Source: Cerasicoccus sp. TK19100
Lineage (GTDB): Bacteria; Verrucomicrobiota; Verrucomicrobiia; Opitutales; Cerasicoccaceae
Assembly (NCBI RefSeq): GCF_027257155.1
Contig: NZ_JAPWDU010000003.1
Location: 186,001 to 250,000 of the forward strand
Direction: 5' to 3'
DNA: 64,000 nt
Position numbers and translations under genes: made by a program
The notes under the pieces: model-generated
Database searches by the model: none
What the model was told of the DNA's origin: nothing
What the model saw: the letters and a program-made list of their open reading frames with translations, nothing else
Shown: positions 17,623 to 26,402 of the stretch, piece after piece
Position numbering within the stretch: position 1 is the stretch's first letter
Layout of the letters: each line of letters begins with the position of its first letter

Positions 17623-18918
17623 CTATTTAACAATTCTTTCGACGAGCGGCTTTTCAACTCCGAGGCAGTCGGCGGCGGCGTCTTTGTCTTCCAGGAAGAT
17701 GGCGACTGCCTTAACGTATTCATCGCGGTAAAGCTGGAGGCCCTGGTGGAGGCTACGCGCACCGCCCACGGCGGAGGCCAGCTTTTGCTCAACGCGCTCA
17801 AGGTCCTCCATGCTCAGCTTGGGCTTATCCATGTAGATCGCCATGCGGATGAAGCGGTGCAGCTCACCGGCGTTGCCCGCCCAGGGCTGTTCGCGCAGGT
17901 AGGTGCGGGCGCTCATTTCAAGCTTGGGAGCCTTGGAAAGATTGTGCGCCTTGGCCTCGGCGTCGAGGTAGCGAAGCGCCAGTTCGCCGATGTCGTCCGC
18001 GATGTCTCGCAACGTGGGGACGGCGATCTCCGTCGTGCCCATAAACATATACACGGCGTCGTCGACCACGCGCTCGTCGTAGAGCAGGTCCAAGTCACGG
18101 CTGACGCAAAAGATGAAACGCATCGGTGCCTGAATGCCGTCAAACGGGTCCTTCTTGCGGCCGATGCGCATGATCAGCGAATACTGCTCGCGGGTAACCG
18201 TCTCCGCCGCCGCAATGATAAACGTGAGCCGCTCCCAGCCCTTTTGCGTGGACTCAATGATCAGCTTCATCATCGCCTCGCGATTGATACGCGAGCGGTC
18301 GAGCAAAACGTAAAGGTCTTTCACCTCCGAGTCGAAGCCGCTGAAATCAGCCGTAATCGCCTCCAGGTCCGTGCCTCGCGGGGTGACCATCACGAGGTTG
18401 TTTTTAAAATCGCGCAGCTTGTACAAGCGCTGGGCGAAATCCCGGGATTTGCGGTCCTTGGCGGGAAATGTCTCAAAGCGAAACGGCAGGTTGTGGTGGA
18501 AATTTTCCTCTTCCTCCTCGTCCTCCGAGCCGGACTCGCGGCGCAGGCCGGCCTCACGTTCCTCAATGAGCGTCGCCGTGCGCTTGAGCAGTGAAAAAAC
18601 GTTGAGCGGCTTCAGGAACACACCGCCCACCCCCTCGCGAATGAGGCTGCGGATCGTGTCGTTGTCCAGATATCCCGAGACCATGATAATGGGCACATCG
18701 GGCTTGGCCTGCTTGAAAGTGCGAACCAGCTCTTCACCCGACATGCCGGGCATTTTCTGGTCGGTAACGACGAGGTCATACTCGCCGTCCATAAAGTGCT
18801 TCACCGCGCGCTCGGGCTCCTCACAAGAATCAACATCGTAATTTGCCTGACTGAAAATATCCGTCAGCAGTTGGTTGAAGTCTGAGTCGTCGTCGACTAT
18901 GAGGATTTTGCGTCCCAT
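17623..18918 (-). CDS. Response regulator with degenerate NtrC-type AAA+ domain (second copy)
   Basis: A 431-residue protein led by a receiver domain: KILIVDDDSDFN, phosphoacceptor Asp53 in VVTDQKMPGMSGEE, VSGYL and LKPLN. After an acidic linker (SGSEDEEEEEN) comes a domain that resembles an NtrC AAA+ module in its late part (TLRDIADDIGELALRYLDAEA and REQPWAGNAGELHRFIRMAI), but with MVTPRGTDLEAIT at the P-loop place and no GAFTGA motif. It shares this architecture with the protein at 15475. The ATG at 18918 gives the standard receiver start; 17 extra codons upstream are not family-like. It is the first gene of the four-gene operon ending in the PilB-like ATPase. The output is unknown; protein-protein regulation is more likely than transcription activation. 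Confidence 0.75.
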   Translation of the reverse strand: MGRKILIVDDDSDFNQLLTDIFSQANYDVDSCEEPERAVKHFMDGEYDLVVTDQKMPGMSGEELVRTFKQAKPDVPIIMVSGYLDNDTIRSLIREGVGGVFLKPLNVFSLLKRTATLIEEREAGLRRESGSEDEEEEENFHHNLPFRFETFPAKDRKSRDFAQRLYKLRDFKNNLVMVTPRGTDLEAITADFSGFDSEVKDLYVLLDRSRINREAMMKLIIESTQKGWERLTFIIAAAETVTREQYSLIMRIGRKKDPFDGIQAPMRFIFCVSRDLDLLYDERVVDDAVYMFMGTTEIAVPTLRDIADDIGELALRYLDAEAKAHNLSKAPKLEMSARTYLREQPWAGNAGELHRFIRMAIYMDKPKLSMEDLERVEQKLASAVGGARSLHQGLQLYRDEYVKAVAIFLEDKDAAADCLGVEKPLVERIVK

Positions 18919-18999
18919 GCAGCGTGATTGGTGGGGCTCATTAAGCGTAAAAGGGCAGACCGAAGTCAATCGTAATGGCTATCTTACGACAAAACGCCG

Positions 19000-19464
19000 T
19001 TAATTCTTAAGCGCAAATATGGGCATAGCGCTCAATGTTTTCAACCGCTCAATGCAAAGTTTTTCCGCGACCCGCATTTCTGAGCGGGATTCCTCATCCA
19101 AATCGTCCAGTCCCGCCAGGTGCAGCCAGCCGTGGACCAGATACAAGGTCAACTCCTCCGCAAAAGACCAGCCCTGGCTGGGGGCCTCGGACAGCGCACG
19201 ATCCACGCTCACACAGATCTCACCGGCGAAGTCCATTTCGTCGTCACCGGGGAAGGTAATGACGTCCGTCGGGCTCGGGTCATCGAGGAAGTCAGCGTGA
19301 ATTTGTGCGAGTTCGTCGTCGGTTAAAAAAACGAGGGACAGCTCACCATCGGGCGCGTTGTATTGGCCCCAGTTATCCAAGGCGGCAAAGGCGCGTTCCA
19401 GGCTGCCCTCATCGACGGTCAGGCGGCTATACTGCTGTGCGTTTATTTGAAGGATTCGGGGCAT
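19000..19464 (-). CDS. ybeY: YbeY-like rRNA maturation endoribonuclease
   Basis: A 154-residue cytoplasmic metalloprotein of the UPF0054 family, which acts in 16S rRNA 3'-end maturation and ribosome quality control. Seen: DELAQIHADFLDDPSPTDVITFP, the conserved TDVLSFP-type segment, and HGWLHLAGLDDLDEE, the zinc site. The canonical site has three His in H-G-x-L-H-L-x-G-x-D-H; here the third is Asp. The gene overlaps the end of the HD-phosphodiesterase gene by 38 bp and is the last of the HIT-phoH-pgpH-ybeY cluster, a classic bacterial order. An ATG five codons upstream (19479) is also possible; neither has a clear ribosome binding site. Confidence 0.88.
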   Translation of the reverse strand: MPRILQINAQQYSRLTVDEGSLERAFAALDNWGQYNAPDGELSLVFLTDDELAQIHADFLDDPSPTDVITFPGDDEMDFAGEICVSVDRALSEAPSQGWSFAEELTLYLVHGWLHLAGLDDLDEESRSEMRVAEKLCIERLKTLSAMPIFALKN

Positions 19465-21862
19465 CGCTGGCGGGATCATTCATCGGGACCGGGGCGGCTG
19501 ACTGTCCCCGCTTTTTTTTCCCACTCTCATCCTTGGGATATTGCACGCGGCTGTGCAACATATTGAGCAGGGTAAAGCAAAAGCTGTCGCGGACCTTGCG
19601 GATCTGTGCCACCGTCATCGGCGCTTCATCGAGCTGGCCGTCGTCCAGGCGCGCGGAGAAAATACTGTCCACCAGCTCCTCCACGCTTTGCGGGGTGACT
19701 TTTTTCAGGCTGCGTGAGGCGGCCTCGACAGCGTCGGCGAAAAAGATCACTGCGGCCTCTAGCGTCTGCGGCTTGGGCCCCTCATAGCGGAAGGTGCTCT
19801 CGTCGACGTCCTCCCGCGTGTCAAAGGGCGGGTTGGAGATGCCAGACTGTAGCGGCAGCACGGTCTGCTGCTGGCGGTTGCACGCCTTGCTGTAGAAATA
19901 TTTGATCAGCGTCGTGCCATGGTGCTGGCGGATGATGTCGATAAACACCTCCGGGAGCTTGTTCTGCTTGGCCATGTCCACGCCTTCCTTGACGTGGCTC
20001 TTGATGATCAGCGCGCTCATGGCGGGCGTCAGCTCATCATGCGGATTGTAACCCTCGTGCTGGTTTTCCGTGAAATACTCCGGCTTCACCATTTTGCCGA
20101 TGTCGTGGAAGAGGCTCGTAGCCCGGCAAAGCAGTGGATTGGCCCCGATCTCGTTGGCGGCGCGCTCGGCGAGATTGGCCACCATGAGCGAGTGGTGGTA
20201 GGTGCCGGGGGCGTCCATCTGGAGCTTGCGCAGCAGCGGGTGATTAAAGTCCGTCAGCTCCAGCAAAGTGATGTCCGTGGTGTATTTAAAAAGCTGCTCC
20301 AGCAGCGGCAGCAGGCCGATAACCACGACCGCCGTCAACACGCCGGAGAAGATCGCCGTCAGCACCTGCTGGCCAACCGTGACCGGTGCCAGCTCGTTCA
20401 AAAAGCCCATAAACGCCGCGATCAACGCCACGGCCAGGCCGGACATCAAGCCCGCGCGCATCAGCTTGCCGCGTAAACGAACGTCCCGCGCGTAAAGGAT
20501 CGCCACCATACCGCCGAGCAGCGAGGTCAAGAAGACATCCACCGAGCCGCCCCACATCAGCGAGTGCAGCGCGCTGACCGTGATCGCCATCAGCGCCGCC
20601 GGACGCGGGCCAACGAGGATCGCCATCATAATCGCGCCCAAAGCCACCGGCGCGGCAAAAGACAACAGCGCCAACAAAGTCGCGTTACCGCCAAAGAGCG
20701 GCGTTTCGCCCAGTTGCTGAATCAGGCGAAGCAAAATCAGGTTTACCAGCAGCACCGTCGCGATCAGGCCAAAGCGGCGATTCGAGCGGCCATGGATGGA
20801 AAACACCGTCTGCATGAACAGGATGCCGCAGATCATCAGCACCACCGTCATCAGCGAGCGCTGGACGAGGGTGGCATTGAACCCCCAGACGATTTCCGCG
20901 CTCTCGTTGAGGCGCTTGCGGTAGGCCGCGACGGCCTCCACCTGCTCGGGGGTGATCGTGTTGCCGGGCTCGACGATTACCTGGCCCTGCTGAAAGCTGA
21001 CGGTGACCGGATCGACACTCGCGGCGGCCTGATCCTTGATCTTTTCCGTGGCCTCGGAGTCGTAAACCACGTTCGGCTGCACCCCCTTGCGGAAGATGCG
21101 ATACAGCGCGCGGGAGAGGCTGAGATCGTCGCCCAAACCGGCCAAATTAATGTTCAGCAGGCGCGCAGCCTCTTGCTCGGTTTGCAGGTTTTCACTGCGT
21201 AGGCCGAGGACGACCATGGTCGTAACCAAGGAGCCCTCCATGGCGGCCTGACTCGCGCCAGGCTCCTCGTAAACACCGTCACGCATCACGTCGCGGAGCG
21301 CCAGCGAGCCTTCACGCAGCAGGGAAGAGCGCTCGGCGGGCGTGGTTTTTTCCAGCAGAATGGCGATGTCGTCATCGCTGATGTAAAAGCCCGTTTCAGC
21401 ACCGTAGGTGGCGGTAAATTGATCGATAACTGGCTCCCATTCGCTCTTGGGCAGGCTGACCAGCTCGGGCATGAGCTCGGTTTCAATGGCGGAATCGAGC
21501 TTGGCGATGGAATCCGCAAACTGCTGATATGGCTCCTCCACGTAACGACCGCGGGCCACGACACGCTGGCGGCGCTGCTGGCGCACGCGCTCGGTTTCCA
21601 GCTTACTCTCGTAGCTGAAGGGGAAATCCGCGACAATGCGCACCTTGGCCGTCTGGCCGGGCGTAACGGGAGGCCCGGCCGGGGATTGGCCCAGAAAACA
21701 GATCACGACAATCGCCACCGCAATGAGCAGGAAAATGCCCGCAGAGACAATTTGGCTCGTCTCAAAGAAGGTCGCGGCTTTTTTAGGCTCCGCATCGCGG
21801 CGCTTGCGGCGCGCGTCAGCGGCTTGCTGTTTTTTCGACTTTTTCTTGGGCAGAATCGGCAT
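19427..21862 (-). CDS. pgpH: 7TM-HD family protein, PgpH-type cyclic-di-AMP phosphodiesterase
   Basis: An 811-residue membrane protein with, in order: a basic cytoplasmic start (KKKSKKQQAADARRKRRD), a first membrane helix, an extracellular 7TMR-HDED domain (residues about 70-320), a cluster of about seven membrane helices, and a C-terminal HD domain. The HD motif is LFHDIGKMVKPEYFTENQ near residue 584, with downstream metal-binding His in KSHVKEG and RQHHGT. PgpH in Listeria degrades c-di-AMP, and the family is usually linked to phoH and ybeY, as here. It starts 29 bp after phoH. Whether this organism uses c-di-AMP cannot be judged here, so the substrate is inferred from the family. Confidence 0.88.
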   Translation of the reverse strand: MPILPKKKSKKQQAADARRKRRDAEPKKAATFFETSQIVSAGIFLLIAVAIVVICFLGQSPAGPPVTPGQTAKVRIVADFPFSYESKLETERVRQQRRQRVVARGRYVEEPYQQFADSIAKLDSAIETELMPELVSLPKSEWEPVIDQFTATYGAETGFYISDDDIAILLEKTTPAERSSLLREGSLALRDVMRDGVYEEPGASQAAMEGSLVTTMVVLGLRSENLQTEQEAARLLNINLAGLGDDLSLSRALYRIFRKGVQPNVVYDSEATEKIKDQAAASVDPVTVSFQQGQVIVEPGNTITPEQVEAVAAYRKRLNESAEIVWGFNATLVQRSLMTVVLMICGILFMQTVFSIHGRSNRRFGLIATVLLVNLILLRLIQQLGETPLFGGNATLLALLSFAAPVALGAIMMAILVGPRPAALMAITVSALHSLMWGGSVDVFLTSLLGGMVAILYARDVRLRGKLMRAGLMSGLAVALIAAFMGFLNELAPVTVGQQVLTAIFSGVLTAVVVIGLLPLLEQLFKYTTDITLLELTDFNHPLLRKLQMDAPGTYHHSLMVANLAERAANEIGANPLLCRATSLFHDIGKMVKPEYFTENQHEGYNPHDELTPAMSALIIKSHVKEGVDMAKQNKLPEVFIDIIRQHHGTTLIKYFYSKACNRQQQTVLPLQSGISNPPFDTREDVDESTFRYEGPKPQTLEAAVIFFADAVEAASRSLKKVTPQSVEELVDSIFSARLDDGQLDEAPMTVAQIRKVRDSFCFTLLNMLHSRVQYPKDESGKKKRGQSAAPVPMNDPASDAPNPSNKRTAV

Positions 21863-21891
21863 AGATCCTTTCTGCAGCTACGGCCAATCTA

Positions 21892-22860
21892 CTACCGGCC
21901 GTTCTGTTTCTCAAGGTTGCTTTTTTCGTAGGCCTGGATGATGCGGCTCACGAGCGGGTGACGGACGACGTCCATCGCGTCGAAGTAAAAGAGCTTGATG
22001 CCCTTGATGTTAGCGAGAATTTGCACGGCCTGTTTGAGGCCCGACATCTTGGAGCGCGGAAGGTCCACCTGGGTGATGTCCCCCGTGATGATCATTTTCG
22101 ATCCCTCGCCCAGGCGCGTCAGGAACATCATCATTTGCTCGTGGGTCGTGTTTTGCGCCTCGTCGAGAATCACGTAGGCGTCGGAAAGCGTGCGGCCGCG
22201 CATGTAGGCCAGCGGGGCGATTTCAATCAGGCCCTTTTCGCGCATTTTCTCGGCGTCGGTCTTGCCGAGCATGTCGAACATGGCGTCGTAAATCGGGCGC
22301 AGGTAGGGGTCGAGCTTCTGCTCTAGCTCACCGGGCAGGAAGCCCAGCGCCTCACCCGCCTCGACCGCCGGCCGGGTAATGATAATGCGCTTTACGTCGC
22401 CCTCCTGCAGCGCGTAGAGCGCCGCAGCCATGGCGAGGTAGGTCTTACCCGTGCCCGCCGGGCCGATGCCGAAAACGACGTCGTTCTTCTGAATAAATTG
22501 CAGGTAGCGCTTCTGGTTGATCGTCTTGGGGACGATGCTGGCCTTGCGCAGGCGGATGATCAGCGGGTCGTTAAAAACCTCCATGACATCACCGCCATCG
22601 CCGCGCTCAAAGGTCTCCAGGATATTACGGAAATCGTTGTCCGTCAGGTTGATGCCCTGGGTGCGAGCGGCGTCGAGGGTCTTAAAGAAGTCTGCCGCCG
22701 CGGCGACGCTCTTTTCCTCCCCCTCCAGGTCGAGCCAGTCCTCACGGGTGACGATGGTGACGTCGAATGTTTTCTCGGCCCGGTCCAGATTTTCGTCCTT
22801 GCTGCAATAGAGCGAGCTGAGGTGACGCGGGCTGGGAAATTGAAGCTTTTCAGTAGCCAT
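21892..22860 (-). CDS. phoH: PhoH-family ATPase
   Basis: A 322-residue cytoplasmic P-loop protein. Walker A is GIGPAGTGKTYLAMA, and Walker B is YVILDEAQNTTHEQ, followed by TRLGEGSKMIITGD, the helicase-like motif typical of PhoH. The N-terminal 100 residues hold a small KH-like region as in PhoH/PhoL proteins associated with RNA metabolism. It begins 21 bp after the HIT gene and precedes pgpH and ybeY, so it likely works with ybeY in RNA processing. The original phosphate-starvation link of the family name need not apply. Confidence 0.92.
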   Translation of the reverse strand: MATEKLQFPSPRHLSSLYCSKDENLDRAEKTFDVTIVTREDWLDLEGEEKSVAAAADFFKTLDAARTQGINLTDNDFRNILETFERGDGGDVMEVFNDPLIIRLRKASIVPKTINQKRYLQFIQKNDVVFGIGPAGTGKTYLAMAAALYALQEGDVKRIIITRPAVEAGEALGFLPGELEQKLDPYLRPIYDAMFDMLGKTDAEKMREKGLIEIAPLAYMRGRTLSDAYVILDEAQNTTHEQMMMFLTRLGEGSKMIITGDITQVDLPRSKMSGLKQAVQILANIKGIKLFYFDAMDVVRHPLVSRIIQAYEKSNLEKQNGR

Positions 22861-22881
22861 TTAGTTTGTGTCGCAGGATGC

Positions 22882-23382
22882 TTAGGAATTGGCGTGCGCC
22901 GGGGTAAATTCGCGCAAGCGCTCCCACATGGCGTCCATGCTTTCGGGCAGGACTTTGGTGTTCCCCAAAACGGGCATGAAATTGGTGTCGCCGTTCCAGC
23001 GTGGAACGATGTGGCAGTGCAAATGTTGCGGGATGCCCGCGCCGGCGGCATCGCCGAAGTTGAAGCCCACGTTAAACCCGTCCGGGTGCAGGGCATCGGT
23101 CAGGATTTGCTGGCCCAGCACGATGGTCTCCATCAGGTCCGCGCGCTCGGCGGCGGAGAGGTCGGTGAGCTGCGGCACTTCGCGGTAAGGCGCGACCAGG
23201 AGGTGCCCGGCGTTATACGGAAATTTATTCATGACCAGGAACGAATGCTCGCCGCGCCAGACCATGTAGTTGCCGCGGTCGTCCTCACTTGCCGGGATGC
23301 GGGTAAAGGGATTCCCGCCCTCGCGGTCTGCTTTGGGAGCTTCGATGTAGGCCATTCGCCAATAGGCGTGCAAAGAATCCAT
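22882..23382 (-). CDS. HIT-family nucleotide hydrolase/phosphorylase
   Basis: A 166-residue protein. The histidine triad is in QHLHCHIVPRWNGDTNFMP, with the form H-x-H-x-H, and the extra RWNGDTNFMPVL is typical of the bacterial AP4A phosphorylase-like branch of the HIT family. Upstream are FLVMNKFPYNAGHLLVAPYREV, the usual substrate-side strand. Such proteins cleave dinucleoside polyphosphates or nucleotidyl adducts. The start at 23382 gives MDSLHAYWRMAYI; a start 21 codons upstream is less family-like. It heads the HIT-phoH-pgpH-ybeY cluster. Confidence 0.88.
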   Translation of the reverse strand: MDSLHAYWRMAYIEAPKADREGGNPFTRIPASEDDRGNYMVWRGEHSFLVMNKFPYNAGHLLVAPYREVPQLTDLSAAERADLMETIVLGQQILTDALHPDGFNVGFNFGDAAGAGIPQHLHCHIVPRWNGDTNFMPVLGNTKVLPESMDAMWERLREFTPAHANS

Positions 23383-23610
23383 CACGGTCAAAAAATATTT
23401 CGGGGATGTAATAGAAGAAATCGGCTTCTGGCTAGCCCAAACCATTCGTGCCGGGTTCGGCGGAAATCTAGGGGAATGAAGCTAGTTGATTGCCAGTTTT
23501 GGACGACGTCTGCAGGAAAAGCGTTCAATCTAATCAGACACCGGAGGAATATAACCTCGGAAGCCACGGCGCATCTTCCCGATTGACTTCTGGGCGCGTA
23601 ATATGTGCTT

Positions 23611-24003
23611 ATGCGGCAGATGTTTCTCCGTAATGGTAGTTGGCTGCGCCGCAGCGCCATCCTTGTCCTCCTCTTGGTGGTCAATCTGGCGGGCATGTGG
23701 CCACTGCTGAGCCAACCAGCGGCTCGCAGCCTGGACGCTTTTCAGCGCTACAGTGAGTTTATGTCCGCTGGTGAGGCCCTCGACCACGCGCTCGACGTGG
23801 AATTCTGCGGAGAACTGCCCCAGCCCGAAGAAACGCCTGCCGATTGGGACGCGATCCATACCCATGAAGGCGGCAAGCTAATGCTTCTGGGCGAGGCGAC
23901 TCGACTTTGCCCGCCGGCAGCGGTGCTCATTCCGCATCTGGCGGAACACAAGACTCCCTGCCTTCGCGCGCTGACGCCCGAGCCCCCGCCTCCCCGAGCT
24001 TGA
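23611..24003 (+). CDS. Small single-span membrane protein of unknown function
   Basis: 130 residues with one N-terminal hydrophobic helix (SAILVLLLVVNLAGMWPLL) and a proline-rich C-terminal tail (LTPEPPPPRA). No domain recognised. It precedes a PEP-CTERM gene on the same strand by 77 bp. The coding quality looks fair, but a start a couple of codons upstream at 23605 is equally possible. It may be a real hypothetical protein; no function is offered. Confidence 0.55.
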   Translation: MRQMFLRNGSWLRRSAILVLLLVVNLAGMWPLLSQPAARSLDAFQRYSEFMSAGEALDHALDVEFCGELPQPEETPADWDAIHTHEGGKLMLLGEATRLCPPAAVLIPHLAEHKTPCLRALTPEPPPPRA

Positions 24004-24080
24004 TTGGTTCCCCTGACTGATGCGCAGGTGCCGTCGTGGCGCGTGCGCTGGTTGTATTGATCCACCAAACCAATCTAGCT

Positions 24081-24749
24081 ATGTACTTAAATAAATATCT
24101 TTCATTCTCCGGTCTAATTCTCACTGCGGGCGCTGCCTCGCTGCAAGCCGCCGAGCTCTCGGGCGTCGGCCAAGTCATGCCGATGGTCCACATCAGCATC
24201 GAGTTTAACGAATTCAGCGGCACGCTCGGTGCGCACGTTGACTCCGAGATTCCGCAGCTGACCCCGCTCAGCATCGCCTCGCCCGGCGACTCGTTTAACC
24301 CCTCCGCACCGTGGTTCGAAACGCTCGACCCCAGCCAGGAGGGTCAGGCCTTTACCCGCCGCTTCGGCTTCGTCTCCACGCTGGACCCCGCGCCGAGCAA
24401 CCGCTCGTTCTGGATCAGCCTGGACGCGCCTTCCGCCGGGCTGGAGGCCTATTACTACCGCGAAACCCCCGCCACGTTCGACCCGATTTTCGGCACCGAT
24501 GGCAGTGATTTCATCTGGGAATACCCGGGCTCAATGACACACCCGGTCTTCACCACCCAAAGCACTGGCAACATCTCGCTAAGCGGGACGATCTACATTG
24601 GCGACGCGACCGGTGCGATTGATAACACCTATGCCGCCGCGCCATTTACGCTGAACTTCACCGCCGTGCCCGAGCCGGGCACCTACGCGCTGATCGCGGG
24701 CCTCGGCGTGCTGGGGCTCGTTGCGCTACGCCGCCGTCAACAAGGGTAG
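24081..24749 (+). CDS. PEP-CTERM sorted secreted protein
   Basis: 222 residues: a signal peptide (MYLNKYLSFSGLILTAGAASLQA), a beta-rich domain of about 170 residues with no known family, and the sorting tail AVPEPGTYALIAGLGVLGLVALRRR, that is a PEP motif, a hydrophobic helix and a basic end. Such tails are processed by exosortase, usually in polysaccharide-producing bacteria; no exosortase gene is in this window. The start at 24081 directly gives the signal peptide. It ends 4 bp before a pseudopilin gene, so the two are probably co-transcribed. Confidence 0.85.
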   Translation: MYLNKYLSFSGLILTAGAASLQAAELSGVGQVMPMVHISIEFNEFSGTLGAHVDSEIPQLTPLSIASPGDSFNPSAPWFETLDPSQEGQAFTRRFGFVSTLDPAPSNRSFWISLDAPSAGLEAYYYRETPATFDPIFGTDGSDFIWEYPGSMTHPVFTTQSTGNISLSGTIYIGDATGAIDNTYAAAPFTLNFTAVPEPGTYALIAGLGVLGLVALRRRQQG

Positions 24750-24753
24750 CCCG

Positions 24754-25479
24754 ATGCGTGAACTTCTACTAAACAAGTGCCGTCCGGGTCGCCCCCGGGC
24801 GGCCTTCACGCTGGTCGAACTGCTCACGGTCGTGGCGATTATTGCGATCCTGGCCAGCATCCTGATCCCGGTAGTGGGGCAGGTCCGCAAAAAAGCCCAG
24901 CAGGCCGACTCCACCTCCCGCCTGCGCAGCCTGGGCAGCGCCGCTCTGCTCTACGCCAGCGAGCACGACGGCTCTTGGCCCCGCAGCACCCACGCCTACA
25001 GTCGCGAGGAGCCCCAGTGGTGGCTCGCCCTCGCCCCCTACCTCGGCAGTGATGTTTCTCTCGCCTCCGACCCGCGTGTCCAGGATTTGCTCAATGGCGT
25101 CCTCCGCGACCCGCTCGACCTTGAGGAGACGGTGGCGGGCCAAAGCAACCGCTTTAGCTACGGCCTGAATGTCCACCTGCAGTTGGGCGAGCTCGACGAC
25201 TACCCAGGCAAGCCTCAGCGCTGGCATAAGGTTTACAGTGTGCCCTTCCCCGCCAGCACGGTGATGTTCGCTAGCAACCGCCTGGAAACGAGCGACCACT
25301 TCATGGCCCACGATTGGGCGACGACTGCCGATGCCGAACACGATCTGGACCCCCGCCTAGACGACCGCGCGAGCTTCGTTTACTGCGATGGCCATGTGGA
25401 ATGGCTTGCTGCCGCCGAGACCTTTAACCCGGGCAATGGGGTAAACCACTGGAACCCGTCTCTCGCTGGTGCCAAGTAA
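24754..25479 (+). CDS. Pseudopilin-like protein with C-terminal H-X9-DG motif
   Basis: 241 residues. A prepilin-type leader ends in PRAA|FTLVELLTVVAIIAILA, with Glu at mature position 5; the residue before the cut is Ala where Gly is usual. The segment AQQADSTSRLRSLGSAALLYASEHDGSWP and the C-terminal DLDPRLDDRASFVYCDGHVEWL match the verrucomicrobial and planctomycetal DUF1559-like family, whose H-X9-DG tail is thought to be linked to prepilin processing. The start was placed at 24754, 4 bp after the PEP-CTERM gene stop. These proteins are often many per genome; role and pilus are unknown. Confidence 0.82.
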   Translation: MRELLLNKCRPGRPRAAFTLVELLTVVAIIAILASILIPVVGQVRKKAQQADSTSRLRSLGSAALLYASEHDGSWPRSTHAYSREEPQWWLALAPYLGSDVSLASDPRVQDLLNGVLRDPLDLEETVAGQSNRFSYGLNVHLQLGELDDYPGKPQRWHKVYSVPFPASTVMFASNRLETSDHFMAHDWATTADAEHDLDPRLDDRASFVYCDGHVEWLAAAETFNPGNGVNHWNPSLAGAK

Positions 25480-25739
25480 CCGCGCAATGACACGAAACAG
25501 AAGTGTCAACCCTAGCGCTAAAAATGCCCCGAATAGAACAACACCCTAGGCACTAGGTATAAAAACCAATTTAAAAACACATAATAACGACCAGATATTC
25601 TAAATAAATATACCCATAAATACGATATAAACAGGGTAAAATGCATGATCAAGCCCCCTTCTTTTATAGTGTATTATATCTGGCTAATTTGAGCGATTTA
25701 AGTTGTAATATGTAGAGCTATAGCTAGTCTACAGATACA
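25480..25739. other. AT-rich upstream region of the NarL-type regulator
   Basis: About 260 bp, much richer in A and T than its neighbours, and without a coding frame. It should hold the regulator's promoter. An imperfect 21-bp palindrome, with outer arms GTAGA and TCTAC around AGCTATAGCT, lies at 25712-25732, 7 bp before the start codon. Confidence 0.45.
25712..25732. promoter_or_regulatory. Palindrome just before the NarL-type regulator gene, possible operator
   Basis: GTAGA, then AGCTATAGCT region, then TCTAC form an imperfect dyad overlapping the ribosome-binding region. Self-regulation by the downstream gene product is a guess from position. Confidence 0.3.
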
Positions 25740-26384
25740 ATGATACGAGTCTTCATCATAGAGGATCAAACGATCCTGCGCGAGTTCACCCGCTCCCTAG
25801 TCAACCACTGCCCGACGCTTGAACTCGTTGGAGAAACCGGCGACGGTTTAGACGGTTTTAACCAAGTAATGAAGCTCAAGCCGGACATGCTTATTCTCGA
25901 TGTCGTCCTACCCGGACTAAACGGCATTAGCGTGATGAAGCGTCTTCGCAAGGAGCTACCCGAAATCCGCGTTCTGGGCTTTTCGTCCTTCCACAACAAG
26001 AGCCTCGTCAAGCAGATGATCGAAGCCGGTGCCTGTGGCTTGGTCCAGAAAACCGAGAGTCTCGACATTCTCGAAACGGCCATCAACAAAGTCGCTCTGG
26101 GCCAAACTTACTTCAGCCCGGAAATCGCCGAGATCATGCGCGAATTAATGCTCAACCCCGAGCGCGTCAGCACAATAGACGACCTGACCAATCGCGAAGT
26201 GGAGATCCTTAAATTGATCGCAGAAAGCCATAGTAACAAGGAGATCGCGAGTCTTCTAAATATAAGCGTAAAAACTGCGGAAACCCACCGCAACCGCATC
26301 ATTTCAAAACTCAATATCCACGACGCACCTGGCCTCACCCGATTCGCCATCGCCAATGGCTTGGTCAGCGTTTACTGCGATTAG
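25740..26384 (+). CDS. NarL/FixJ-family response regulator
   Basis: 214 residues. A receiver domain (MIRVFIIEDQTILREF; phosphoacceptor Asp54 in LILDVVLPGLNG; GLVQKTES) is followed by a LuxR-type HTH at residues about 145-205 (LTNREVEILKLIAESHSNKEIASLLNISV). All key residues are present, so phosphorylation by a histidine kinase should control DNA binding. No kinase gene is nearby, so the cognate kinase is elsewhere. An AT-rich upstream region and a palindrome suggest independent transcription. Confidence 0.9.
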   Translation: MIRVFIIEDQTILREFTRSLVNHCPTLELVGETGDGLDGFNQVMKLKPDMLILDVVLPGLNGISVMKRLRKELPEIRVLGFSSFHNKSLVKQMIEAGACGLVQKTESLDILETAINKVALGQTYFSPEIAEIMRELMLNPERVSTIDDLTNREVEILKLIAESHSNKEIASLLNISVKTAETHRNRIISKLNIHDAPGLTRFAIANGLVSVYCD

Positions 26385-26402
26385 CCCCGCTACGGTTGCT
26401 CC

